Origin: Gyromitra esculenta | Taxonomy: Eukaryota > Ascomycota > Pezizomycetes > Pezizales > Discinaceae | NCBI GenBank assembly: GCA_038503075.1 | Contig: JBCAML010000013.1 | Span: 248,001 to 312,000, forward strand | DNA length: 64,000 nt | Reading direction: 5' to 3' | Part shown: positions 51,440 to 64,000 of the stretch, in pieces | Layout: each line of letters begins with the position of its first letter | Position numbering within the stretch: the stretch's first letter is position 1 | Made by a program: the position numbers and the translations under genes | Notes under the pieces: generated by a model | Database searches by the model: none | Told to the model about the DNA's origin: nothing | The model's input: the letters and a program-made list of their open reading frames with translations, nothing else

Positions 51440-52659
51440 CACACTATACCATCAGCGCGCTGACCCAACACAACAACGCGACCAAGAAAGCTACGTGGAG
51501 CGTCTGCTGCTGGAAAAAGACATTCTGGAATGTAGTTAAAGTGGCTGCTAGTGATATTAGTTTCGAATCGTGTAGGGTAGGTGAGTAGGATGGAGTTCGT
51601 GTGGCTGTATCTCGTCATTAGGCTTCATTAATCAAGTAGTGTATATATTCCACAGTCTTCTACATACACTGATATCCCACTAACTCTATCTTCACCGCGC
51701 TAGGCTTGTCAAGACGATATTGTTTCCTCGAGGATCAATGACATATCTCCCATCTATTCAATCCACGGCTCTGGCGCCTAGGGATAAACTGGATTCGATT
51801 ATAATGAACTGTGTAGTTATTAGTTGGCTGTGGAGCGAGTGTGGAGCGAGGGCCATGGCTATGGCCACGGTCCCATTGAGATGTTTGCTGGATAGGTGGA
51901 TATTGAGGGTAGGGTTTTAGAGCTGAACTGGGCGGGGTATCATTAGTAGAGAGATTGTGTTTGTGTTTGCGCTTGTATTTCTATCAAGTCAACAGTTCAT
52001 TAAATTTGAACTATTATTCTAGCACTCAGTACAAGAGGCAAAAGACACACGTATCGCCATAACCTACGGGTTGGATGCGAGAATGACATGTCTATCTATC
52101 TATCTATCAAAAGACACATGTAGCTTTACACAATCTCGCACGAGTGATATTCCGTGATCTCGGTCGGAGCATCCCTGCACTGCGTTCCACATCTCGGCAT
52201 CGATGGGCTGCATCTGCGGCACGGAAAACACTCCTGAACAGCGCTCCAAGATGTCTGCAATCGAGACGTGCAATGTTTCTATTCGCGATCGAAACGCACC
52301 CGCCAGACGAGCAGGATCATTGGCACACGTGTTCGCGCGATCCCCACGAAACGCCGGGACGGGCAGCAAGGCAGGAATGTGTGCTCGCATCCCACCTATC
52401 GCCGCCCTCGATTTCCCCGGATTACTCTTCCCCAGACAGAGGATTACTTCACGCGCATGCCGAGTGATGCCGTGTGAATGCGCATGAGCCGCGGGCCTGC
52501 AGGCTTGGCGCTTTTGCCAGAGGCTCTCGGGCGAAGGCGAGGATCCCTGCCTGCGGTGGAGCATTGTTATTCCCATACATAGCACACGCAGCCCCCAACA
52601 ACTTCACCACCTCAGCTCTTCCCCCCCCAGCATAGTACACACAGCTATACCGCGCCATC
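51440..52659. other. Region upstream of IMH1
   Basis: It includes a CTAT microsatellite (52091-52108) and a GC-rich stretch at 52140-52620 that stays open in several frames on both strands. This looks like composition rather than coding, so I list no gene. It probably holds the IMH1 promoter and leader. Confidence 0.5.
52091..52108. repeat. CTAT microsatellite
   Basis: Tandem CTAT units, about 18 bp. Confidence 0.85.
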
Positions 52660-55600
52660 ATGTTCTCCCGTCTCAAGGGCGTCCTCGAGTCCCACATCGG
52701 CGACATCGACTCCCAGCTCGCCGCAGAATCACGAACCAGGACGTCCGCCGTCCGTCGCTCCGCCTCGCCCGCAACCCGCTCCTCGTCCCGCCCACGCACC
52801 GGCACCGGCGGCCCCTCCTCCTCCCTCCGAGACCCCTCCGAATTCGAGAATGAGAGCGACGTGAGCACGCTCATCGGCACGCCGCCGCGCGTGGGAACGC
52901 CAATACTGGGGGAGCCAGTAACTGAGGACCCTCTCGGAGCTGTCGGAAACGCCAGCGAGAAGCCCACCACCCCCACCAGCACCAACCCCCTAAGACACGA
53001 GCGGGGAGGAGGAGGAGGAGGAGGAGGGTCTGAAAGCAGACCCTCAACACCGGCGTCTGGCAGTTCTGCTTCGGCCCAGGATCTGCCTACAGATGTTCGG
53101 GTGAAGCTTCGGAAGCTCGAAAAGATCGAAGCGAAACACGGCGGTGAGTACACAACCTCCGTATCCGGCGTTTGTGCCTTAAAGCAACTAACAAGTAAAT
53201 AACTAACAAGTAAATACCGCAGAGCTTCTCCGCTCCTACAAGATTGTCCACGCCCGCAACGCCCTCATCGAGCCGTTCGAAAAGGCGCTTCGCGAAAACA
53301 CGCCTTTCGAGTCGATCGCGGACGCTAAGCCGCTGATCGACTACATCAACTCGTTCTCGCTGCGCGCGGACCTGGCGCGCGAGGAACTGATCCGGGTGAG
53401 CAAGGAGCGAGACGAACAGAAACACCAGGTGCAGAACCTGAAGGACGAAGTCAAAGCGAAGACCGAGGAAGTCGAGAAGTTGAAATCTACAAACATGGAA
53501 GAGAAGGCCGAAAAGAAAGATAAGAGCGGCGATGACATCTTCAACTTCGACGACGAGCACGAGAAGCTCTCGTCGCGAGTAGCAGAGCTCACAGAGGAAG
53601 TCGGGTCCCTGAAGTCCGAAGTCGAGTCTGCAAAGTCTGCACAGAAGGGAGCAGAGGCGGCAGTATCAGAAACGCAGAAAAGCCTCGAAGCCTCCCAGCA
53701 AGAGGCCGAAACAGCCAAAGAAGCCCTCGCCGCAAAGGACGCCGCACTCTCCGAACTGAAATCCAAAGCCACCACCCTAACCCACGAACTAGAAGCCGCG
53801 ACCAAAACCATAGACGAGAAGACCGCCCTCCTCACCTCACAGTCCCAGCTTCTAGAAGAAAAGACCGCCCTCCTCCTCGCCAGAGACGAAGAAGCCACCT
53901 CCGCCGCGCAGCAGCTCACCGCCAAATCCACGGAACTGGAATCCACGTCCACAGAACTCGCAAGAGTAACCGAGAGGCTAGCCCAGCTAACGGACAAACT
54001 CTCTGAAAAGGCCGAAGCCCTCGAAGTAACCCAGGCCGAAGCCCTGAAACGTGATTCCCAGGTCCAGCACCTGAAACGCGACCTCGGCACCAAGGCCAAA
54101 TACATAGACTCGCTGGAATCGAAGCTGAAGGAGACGGGCGAGAAGATGAAGAACATGATGACTTACTCGCAAGACGTATTCACGCTCCGCGAAGCCAAGA
54201 CCATGCTCGAGCGGACCGTCGGCGAGCTCGAAGAGCGGCTGGACCAGGCGCAGCGTAAGCTGCTCGCTAAAGCGAATGGAGAAGGGTCTAACAAAGACGA
54301 CACTACTACCACTGCACCCGGCACCCCAACTACCGCTACTGGTGGTGGGAAGAAGAAGAATAAAAAGAAGAAGAAGGGTAAAGGGAATCAGAACCCACCA
54401 GACGGTACGCCGGCCACCACCACTAATCAGAACGAGGAGTCAGTGAAGGAATCGGAAATGGTTGAAGACGAGCCATCGACCCCGACGGCCGCCGAGCCGG
54501 CGCAGCATTATAGTGCTGGCACGATCATCACGTCGCTCCAGAAGGAGATTGCGGAGCTTGAGGAATTGCTGCAGGATAAAGAAGCGCAGATCCAGGAATT
54601 GCAGGAGAAGACGGAGGATGCTGGGCTGAAGGAGGAGGTTGAGAGCCTGCTGGGTGAACTTGCTAGTGTTGGGGGGGAGCTGGATGCGGCAAGAGAGAAG
54701 CTTCAGGCGAAAGACGTGCAGATTGAGGAGTTTAAGGCGAAGACGAAGGACGTTGAGGGACTAAGAGAGGAACTGGAGTCGCTGAGGGATGATCTGGTGA
54801 ACCTGGGTGGAGACCTGACGGAGGCTAAGGATGAACTGAAGGAAAAGGCCGAGGAGCTGAAGGAGACGAAGGCAGCGAAGGAGGAGCTGGAGCCAAAGGT
54901 TGCTGCCCTCGAGGCCGAGATTGCCGCGCTGAAGGGCGATAACTCGAAGGTCGAGAGCCTGCAGGCAGAACTCGCAGAAGCCAAAGCACGCAAGGAAGAG
55001 CTGGAACCCAAGGTCACAGCTCTAGAAACCGAAATCGCAGCCTTGAGGGAGACCCACACATCCTTCTCCGCCAACACCGAGAAGGGGGAAAAAGCCCTTC
55101 AGTCCCTCCAATCCGACTACGAGAACCTCAAGCAAACGACTGCCTCTCTAACAACCGACCTCTCCGCATCCAAACAGCTCGCCGCAACCCGCTTCAAAGA
55201 CCTCACCGAGCTCCGCAGCGTCCTCGAGAAAGCCCAACCCGAACTAACCTCCCTCCGCGCCGAAGTCGCATCACTAACCGCCAGCAAGAACGACGCAAAC
55301 CAAAAGCTCGTCGAGCTAAAACGCCTCGAACGCACCGCCGCCGAACTCCGCACCGAGATAACAACCCTAACCAAAAAGCTCACCGACAAAGAATCCGAAA
55401 TAACGCAGCAGCGCAACAAAGTCCGCGAAGAAGCAGCCCGTCGAGTCGCCGCGGAAGAAGCCACAAGAACCATCCAAAAAGCCCTCCGTCGCGCCGAAGA
55501 CGAACGCAAAGAAGCCCACGACTCAGCCGACTCAGCCGCCCGCGACTGCTCCCGCGCCCAGGAGGAGGCAAACAGCCTTAAATCCAGACTCGCGGCCCTC

Positions 55601-56658
55601 GAAAAGGAGGTTCAAGCACTGAAGAGCTCGCACGCGAACCTACAGGAGGAGCTGGATCTGAAGGTTGCGCAGAACACGTCTAGCCAGAGCCTGATGAGCA
55701 GCATGAGGGACCAGACGAACGAGCTGGCGCAGCAGATGAAGGAGGCGGTCGAGAAGTGCGAGAGCATGGAGGAAGATCTTAATGAAGCGCATAGGCTCCT
55801 TGCGGAGCGTACCAGGGAGGCGGAGACCATGAGGAGGCTACTCAGTGATGTAGAGGCAAGGAATGAAACGAGGATGAGGGAGATGAAAGAGCGGATGGAA
55901 GCAGCAATTGACGAGCGGGATAAAGCTGAAGAAGAGTCGGCTACCGCCGGACGACGGAGAGCAAGGGAAATTGAGGAGTTGAGGGATAGAGTCAGAGACG
56001 CAGAGCGCGGGCTGAAGAGGGCTGAAGACGCGAAGGAGGTGGCGGAGAAGGAACTCGGTGGGTTAAAGGACGGTAAGACGAGGGTTGAGGAGACGCTCGA
56101 GCGGATCCAGAAGGAGTACGAAGACACGAAGCGCGCAATGGGGTCTCTGAGAGACACACTTGATGAGACGGACGGACAGATGAGGGACATTGAGAAGCAG
56201 AAAGCGGAGCTAAGGAAAGAGATGGAAGACATGCAGGGGAGATATGAGAAACTGCTAAAATCACATAAGGTACTCTTTACCCCCCCCCCTCTCCCCACAT
56301 CCCCCATAGCAGCACCCGACTGATAGCATCCAAACAGACTCTTCAAGACGAACTCCGCGCACTCCAATCCAGCCGCTCTAGAATAACTTCTCCACCCCCC
56401 GCAGCCGCACGGCCACCTCCAGGCGTTCGCTCATCAATCGACTCCCGCAGGTCCCTATCCAGTTCTTCACAAACAGGAGCAAACCTGGGAGAACAGATGG
56501 TGAATATGGACTACCTAAAGAACGTGCTACTCCAGTTCTTGGAACAGCGTGACAAGAGGACGCAGCTGCAGCTCGTTCCCGTGCTGGGCATGTTACTCAA
56601 GTTCGACGAGAAGGAGGCGCAGAAGTGGACGACGGCCGTGGCGTCTATCAGATATTAA
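52660..56658 (+). CDS. IMH1: GRIP-domain golgin Imh1
   Basis: Three exons are inferred, 52660-53143, 53223-56269 and 56338-56658, giving 1283 aa. The N-terminus MFSRLKGVLESHIGDIDSQL is followed by a serine/threonine/proline-rich segment with a run of eight glycines, and a short conserved block LLRSYKIVHARNALIEPFEK. Most of the rest is coiled coil with heptads of leucine, glutamate and lysine, interrupted at about residues 520-570 by a lysine-rich, threonine-rich linker (KKKNKKKKKGKG). The last 50 residues form the GRIP domain: NMDYLKNVLLQFLEQRDKR, QLVPVLGMLLKFDEKEAQKW. In the family this domain binds the Arl1 GTPase and places the golgin on late Golgi membranes, where the coiled coil tethers vesicles. 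It is longer than yeast Imh1 (about 900 aa). Confidence 0.92.
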
Positions 56659-59600
56659 AATACTGGGAGGGGGTTGTCTGTTTTTTGCTTATGGGAAGAA
56701 AGATGGTGGTAAGGCGACTGGAGTGCAATTGATTTGTATTTTTAAGCGGGGGCTATGGGAATGGGATATACTAGCTATAGGTAGGTACGACTTAAATGTT
56801 TTGAGAAGAAGAAGAAAAAAAAGAAAAGTAAAGTTTGCAAGGACTAAGGAATGGTATCGTAATAATGTAGAGTATGAGACTTACTTGTTACTAAAAAGAA
56901 GCTTGCGACGTTATTCAGAGTAGTGCAACGTTGATTCTTGTTGTTTTGGCTTTAGTTTTGGGTGTTGCGTACTTTATTTGGGATGTGTCTTTTGGTCTTT
57001 GAGTTAGCGCAGGCAATAGTTTGTAGCAACTCCCCCACACATAAAATTCAGCTTACCAAGCGAGATTGCATGGCTCAGCATCACGGATTATCACTCGAGT
57101 TATATTCCCAGAACACGGAGAAAGACCCATGCGCAGGCCTCAGTTACTACTGATATTTCGTCATACAAAAAATCTACTAGGCAATTCAAGATAAGGGAAA
57201 ACAAAATACATAACCACAGCTCCATCCGATCAAGTTAGTAGACCTGACCAACGTCAAGGAAACGCGGCACCAACAACGAGCAACACCGGAAGGCAGCCAG
57301 AAAAAAGAAACCCAGCACATCACCCGTATCTAGAGTCGATTCATCTTTCCCTCAATAGAGTCATACATACCTAATGACGCAAATCATCATCAAAAGCTAT
57401 GCGCACCGATCACGGTGACAAGCCTCCCCCTAAATCTATTTACCTTAAACCAAGGCGGCCATTATTGGAAATGATTATAATCGGGCGCCTTTGTGGCTGG
57501 CCCAAGGCTTGTGTGGGTTGTGGGGATATTGTGCGACGCTGCGCTTGCGTTTAGACGTAGTTGTTACTACGTGTATTACTGCATCTTTATGCCAAGAAGT
57601 CTAAAAAGTCTAAAAAGTCAACTGCTTGTAGCGATACTACATGTACCGTTCAGTTGAGCCTTCTTCATGGTGTGTGACTGATAGTTAGTAATTGGAATTC
57701 GAGCGAATGCTTGGTACGTCCGCCAAACAGCAATTTCATGTTGAGGCTCATAAGCAAGGCTGCTGAAAAAGAAAAGAAAAGCCAGTTGGTTATTTTTCAT
57801 TATGGCAGAAGGGTCATTGATACTAACCCCGCCACTCGGCATTACTACATGTATGTTGGTAATACTCGTGGTTTGGTTATCAAGGTTTAAGTCGACTACC
57901 TGATTGTTTACCTATGGTTATATTTTTCAATAATCACAGCAGAAGAGACACGACTTTTAGACAGACACTGCTTTCCTATTTGCTGGTTGTGACGTAGAGG
58001 ATGGCGTGGGATGGCTACTCGCTGAAGAAATGTGTACTCGCTATGTCCTCAGAATTTGTTCTTTTTCCATGCCCGCATGGTGTGTATGTGCATGTATTTT
58101 AGGGGGATACTAGTTGTGGAAATGATCGCAAACACGTAAAATTAGCAGCAATCATTCAAGTATTGGAGCTGGCTGGTCTAGATACCGCCGTTGGGTATTC
58201 GGTATTGGCCTTATATTCGTACGCCCCCAAACACATTGGGGCAAACCAAAGATCCACCCCCCGACAGCAATCTTTCCAAAACTACCCTCCAACCCCCGAG
58301 TCTCTATCCTACGATATAAACACCCGTATGCATCCTAATCCCAACCCGAATCACCAAAACTCACTCACCCCCAACCCATGTTCCTGTGTAACCCCCGCTT
58401 CTCACATGGTTGCCATCCGCGCGGTGAGGCTGAAGCGCCACACGCATAACGTCATCAAGCAGATGAGCGAAATGCCATCCAGTCGCGCAAACCTCCCTGG
58501 ACCAAAATAACCGGCTTGGCAGGGCGCGTCCAAAGCGACAAGCAGTATGATAACATCCGAATCATGATATATGTTAATAACCTGAACCATCCCCCCTTAC
58601 TCAGTGTTCCCTTGTCGTGATAACATCTGAGGTTTTTTTGATCGTCACTTTCTGATAGAAAGCTACCAGGAAACCTGAGGGCGGCTATGAAGAAAAAAAA
58701 AAAGAGCCCGTGATCCAACGATTGGATTTGAACAGGATAGCGAAACGGTCGTTTCTTTTTCCCTTCCTGCAAGCAGTATCTGGAGTAGGTAGGAGGAGGG
58801 GTGGTGGAGTGTCTTTCCACGTTCTCTTTTTTTTTTCTTTCCCTTTCCTTCTAGTTAGCTCTTCCGCGAGGGAGGGGTTGCATGCGTCTTCTCTCAACCG
58901 GGAAGTGCTCTTCCCAGTGATTTCCTCCCCAGTTAAACGTGCGTGCAAAGGGGGGGGAAAACACCTACCAAGAGAGGGTGTTGAAAGCCTTCCCCACCTG
59001 TGCCTCCTTCTGCGCGGTGAGTTGCAACGGTTAAAACTTGGAGCACACGGTTAACAGATCCCCACCACCACCTTACCCACCCTGAGGATTTCTATCGCGC
59101 GTCTCGCATATCGTGCAGCAACAATCCGAGCGATTGAAGTAGAGACGGAGGATTTGAGGAAATAAAACGTACATATACAGACGCGCGCTCGTTGGGCTAG
59201 TCGCTGTTCACTGCGTTTTTTTGAGGCCAGCGTGTTTTATTCTATTCTATTTCTTCCCTCTTTACTTAGGTTTATTCCTTTTCATCCCATTCGGTCCTTG
59301 TTTTTTTTTTTTGTCTTTATTATTATTGATATCGGCTGAAATAATAATAATAAAAAGATCATCTTTTAACTTCCCCCATTCCCTTTAATTCGTTTCTTCT
59401 TCTATTATTGTCTCAATTCCTGTATCGTGCGTGCGCCTCTCCGCGATCACTGAATATATTTTTTCTTCTTTTCTCTATTCGCACAGAGAGCGTAGGTGGT
59501 TGATTATCATTTTTGTTTCTTTCTCATTTTTTCTTCTTCTTTGCAAATCGGTTTCTGGCTGGGCTTGAAACCACAGCGTCTGTATCTGCCTCATACGGAA

Positions 59601-59776
59601 GAAACCTAACGATCGACGGACGAACAAGTAAGCAGGAGACGACAACAAAACGGACGAGGAAGAAGAGCGCTCGCCAGCAACAAGAAGAGAGTCCGAAGCG
59701 GTTGGAGGAAGGAGGAACGCCTGAGGGGAATTAAAAGGGGGTGATCAAGAGAGAGAAGGGAGACGAAAAAATAAAT

Positions 59777-59794
59777 TCAATCAATCAATCAATC
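59777..59794. repeat. CAAT tandem repeat
   Basis: Four and a half CAAT units. Confidence 0.8.
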
Positions 59795-60611
59795 ACTAGG
59801 GATATCCATAGGGAGAGAGAGAAAAAACCTGCTGTTTTCCGTTGACCCAATAGGTATTATTACATAGCAGGGCATCCTCTGCCAGTCAACAACAGCACCG
59901 TCCATTCCCTCCACCATCCATATTCCCGTCCATCCATACATATTATACGTCTCGGCCTGGTCTGTCTCTGTCTGGTCTGGGCTCTTTTGCCATCCACTCC
60001 TGTCCTCCGTCATCCTTCCTCTGTCCAATCAGAGGCAACGGAACCCTGTGGCTGTCAACCGTTCTGTGTTGTTATTGCCTGCCCTGAATACCTAATACCC
60101 AGCTGGATTCACTTAGCCTGGATAGATACATAATAAGTCACATCCACACGTTACGTTACATTACATCCACCATACGCTCATTCATCTCCATCATATTCCC
60201 ATCGATCGAGCAGTTAGCTGCAGTTTGCAGGAAGAAGCAGTAGCTATTGCGTTATTGCTGTTGCCGTTGTTGTTGTTCTCTATCGGCGGCCAGAACAGCA
60301 CTCAGCACCATCTTCAGCACCACCAGCACCACCACAGCAGACTTCTCCCAGCAGCATCTGCTTGTTCGGAGGACACTAAGCTCCATATCGCCAAGTTCAC
60401 CTTTTTTGCTGGCTGCCCTGTTTCCACTACAGTCCAACCCCCACCACAACCACCACCCCCATATCCTCTCCTCGCCCACCACTCAAGAATCTCCCTATCT
60501 CCGCCCCCGAGAATCTTCGAATCTGCGGCGATCCTACCTTGAATTGCCCCCTGCGATAGGAAAAATAAAATAATAAAAAGGAGACTTCTTCTTCCCCTCC
60601 CTCTCCCCCTT

Positions 60612-60625
60612 CCCCCCCCCCCCCC
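60612..60625. repeat. Poly-C run
   Basis: Fourteen consecutive C bases about 110 bp before the proposed SRPK start. Such runs are prone to length errors. Confidence 0.85.
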
Positions 60626-60733
60626 TCCGCCCCCCACTCCTCATCCCCCCTCCGTTCGCAGGAGCGAGAGAGAAAGGTGGAATAAATAAATATAGTTTTC
60701 TTACATACCCCCAAGAGCGGATATCTCATCATC

Positions 60734-63246
<2,513 letters not shown>

Positions 63247-64000
63247 ATTGTTGGTGGCGGGGTGTTTCTTTTTCCAGTTCTTGCATTGTCGCATTTCGGT
63301 GTTTTACTGTCTTCTTTCTTTTTCTACTTTTTAGTCGGTCTAGCCGTTTAGGAGGGAGGTGTGGTTTTTTAAACCCCCCCTCCTTTTGTGTGTCTTGAGG
63401 GTGAGAGAAGCTTTGATGGAAAAGGGAAAAAGCCAGTTGGATATTAAGTATCTTCTTATTCTTCTCTTTGTGTTCTGGGACCATGGAGAATTCTCTTCCT
63501 TATTATTTTATTTTCTTCGACTCTCTGTATGTGTGCGTGTGTGCGTGTGCTTCTCGTTTTGCATGGTCCACGTATTTATCTACCTACCTACTTATCCGCC
63601 TCCCCCCCTCCCCTTTACCCCATATCAATCACTATCAAGCTCTAATTTCTTATACGCCCCCCCCCCCAATTCCACCGTATCGTATCATTTCTTTCTCAAT
63701 TTTTTCTCAATTTTTTTTTTAACCAGGGTATATGGGAGCGGTATATGGCTATGGAGGTATGATTTGGAATGTTTGATGAGAATAGGAAATAGTAGAGCAA
63801 GGTTATGACTGGCTACGTGCTGCTGCTGCAATTATCAATGTGCTACTGCTTCAGAGGACGAGGGGCCGGGGAGTGGGGAGTTATCTAGAATTAAGTAGAG
63901 AGAGAGAGCGTGTGTATTGGGGGAAGAGAGAGGAAAAGAGGAAATATGGCTTTTTGTTTGTTTTGTTTGTTTGAATTAAAAGCCAGGAGTAGTAGGTAGT
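63247..64000. other. SRPK 3' region to window end
   Basis: Sequence with T runs, a GTGTGC repeat near 63529-63550 and a C run near 63660. It is consistent with 3' untranslated and intergenic DNA. No gene was seen. Confidence 0.6.

Larger units (their letters stand above)
56659..60733. other. Gene-poor region between IMH1 and SRPK
   Basis: About 4.1 kb. Two TACATGTA octamers lie at 57638-57645 and 57846-57853. From about 59.2 kb the sequence is rich in T and CT runs and CAAT repeats, and carries short open frames (for example 60225-60542) that may be upstream ORFs in a long SRPK leader. A 33-codon frame at 58408-58509 (start MVAIRAVRLK) has coding-like codon choice but no known match. A run of 14 C lies at 60612-60625. 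Confidence 0.5.

Noticed and set aside
52100..52585. 161-codon minus-strand frame upstream of IMH1
   Set aside because: The stretch is GC-rich and open in several frames on both strands, so its length is not informative, and I saw no known motif.
53341..56367. Long minus-strand frames opposite IMH1
   Set aside because: They mirror the coiled-coil coding sequence, where repeated codon patterns keep the antisense open. The serine-rich products lack real domains.

Overview
The window is nuclear DNA of a filamentous ascomycete (Pezizomycotina). Three things point there: many short GT-AG introns (about 44 to 340 nt) with CTAAC/CTGAC-like branch sites, a DUF6604 protein, and fungal orthologues such as IES6, ARP5, IMH1, NCA2, QCR9 and a Lunapark protein. 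I cannot name the genus. All gene models were built by hand from reading frames, splice signals and recognised protein motifs, so exon joins are inferred.

Left block (1-12.8 kb). A DUF6604 gene runs off the left edge on the minus strand and shares a short divergent promoter with IES6 (plus). About 3.7 kb further on lies ARP5 (plus, five exons). Arp5 and Ies6 form one module of the INO80 chromatin remodeller, so their linkage here is notable. Next is a bZIP transcription factor with long glutamine tracts (minus).

Middle (12.8-37.8 kb). Two gene-poor, AT-richer stretches flank one gene for a probably mitochondrial protein of unknown function (22.6-24.1 kb, minus). I recognised no intact transposon. 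The stretches hold a 110-bp almost perfect palindrome, most copies of an over-represented palindromic octamer TACATGTA, a very AT-rich segment and scattered unrecognised open frames.

Right block (37.8-64 kb). This is gene-dense. On the minus strand are QCR9 (complex III; a three-exon gene with a 6-nt first coding exon), a Lunapark-type ER junction protein and a pterin-4a-carbinolamine dehydratase. SEC4 (secretory Rab, plus) is convergent with NCA2 (mitochondrial, minus, with very small terminal exons). A small uncharacterised three-exon gene follows upstream of NCA2. After another gene-poor stretch come the GRIP-domain golgin IMH1 (plus) and an SR-protein kinase of the Sky1/Dsk1/SRPK family (plus).

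The genes do not form one pathway. Most are housekeeping genes: chromatin (ARP5, IES6), secretion and Golgi/ER shape (SEC4, IMH1, Lunapark), mitochondria (QCR9, NCA2, the 22.6-kb gene) and splicing regulation (SRPK). I saw no tRNA, rRNA, CRISPR array or secondary-metabolite cluster.
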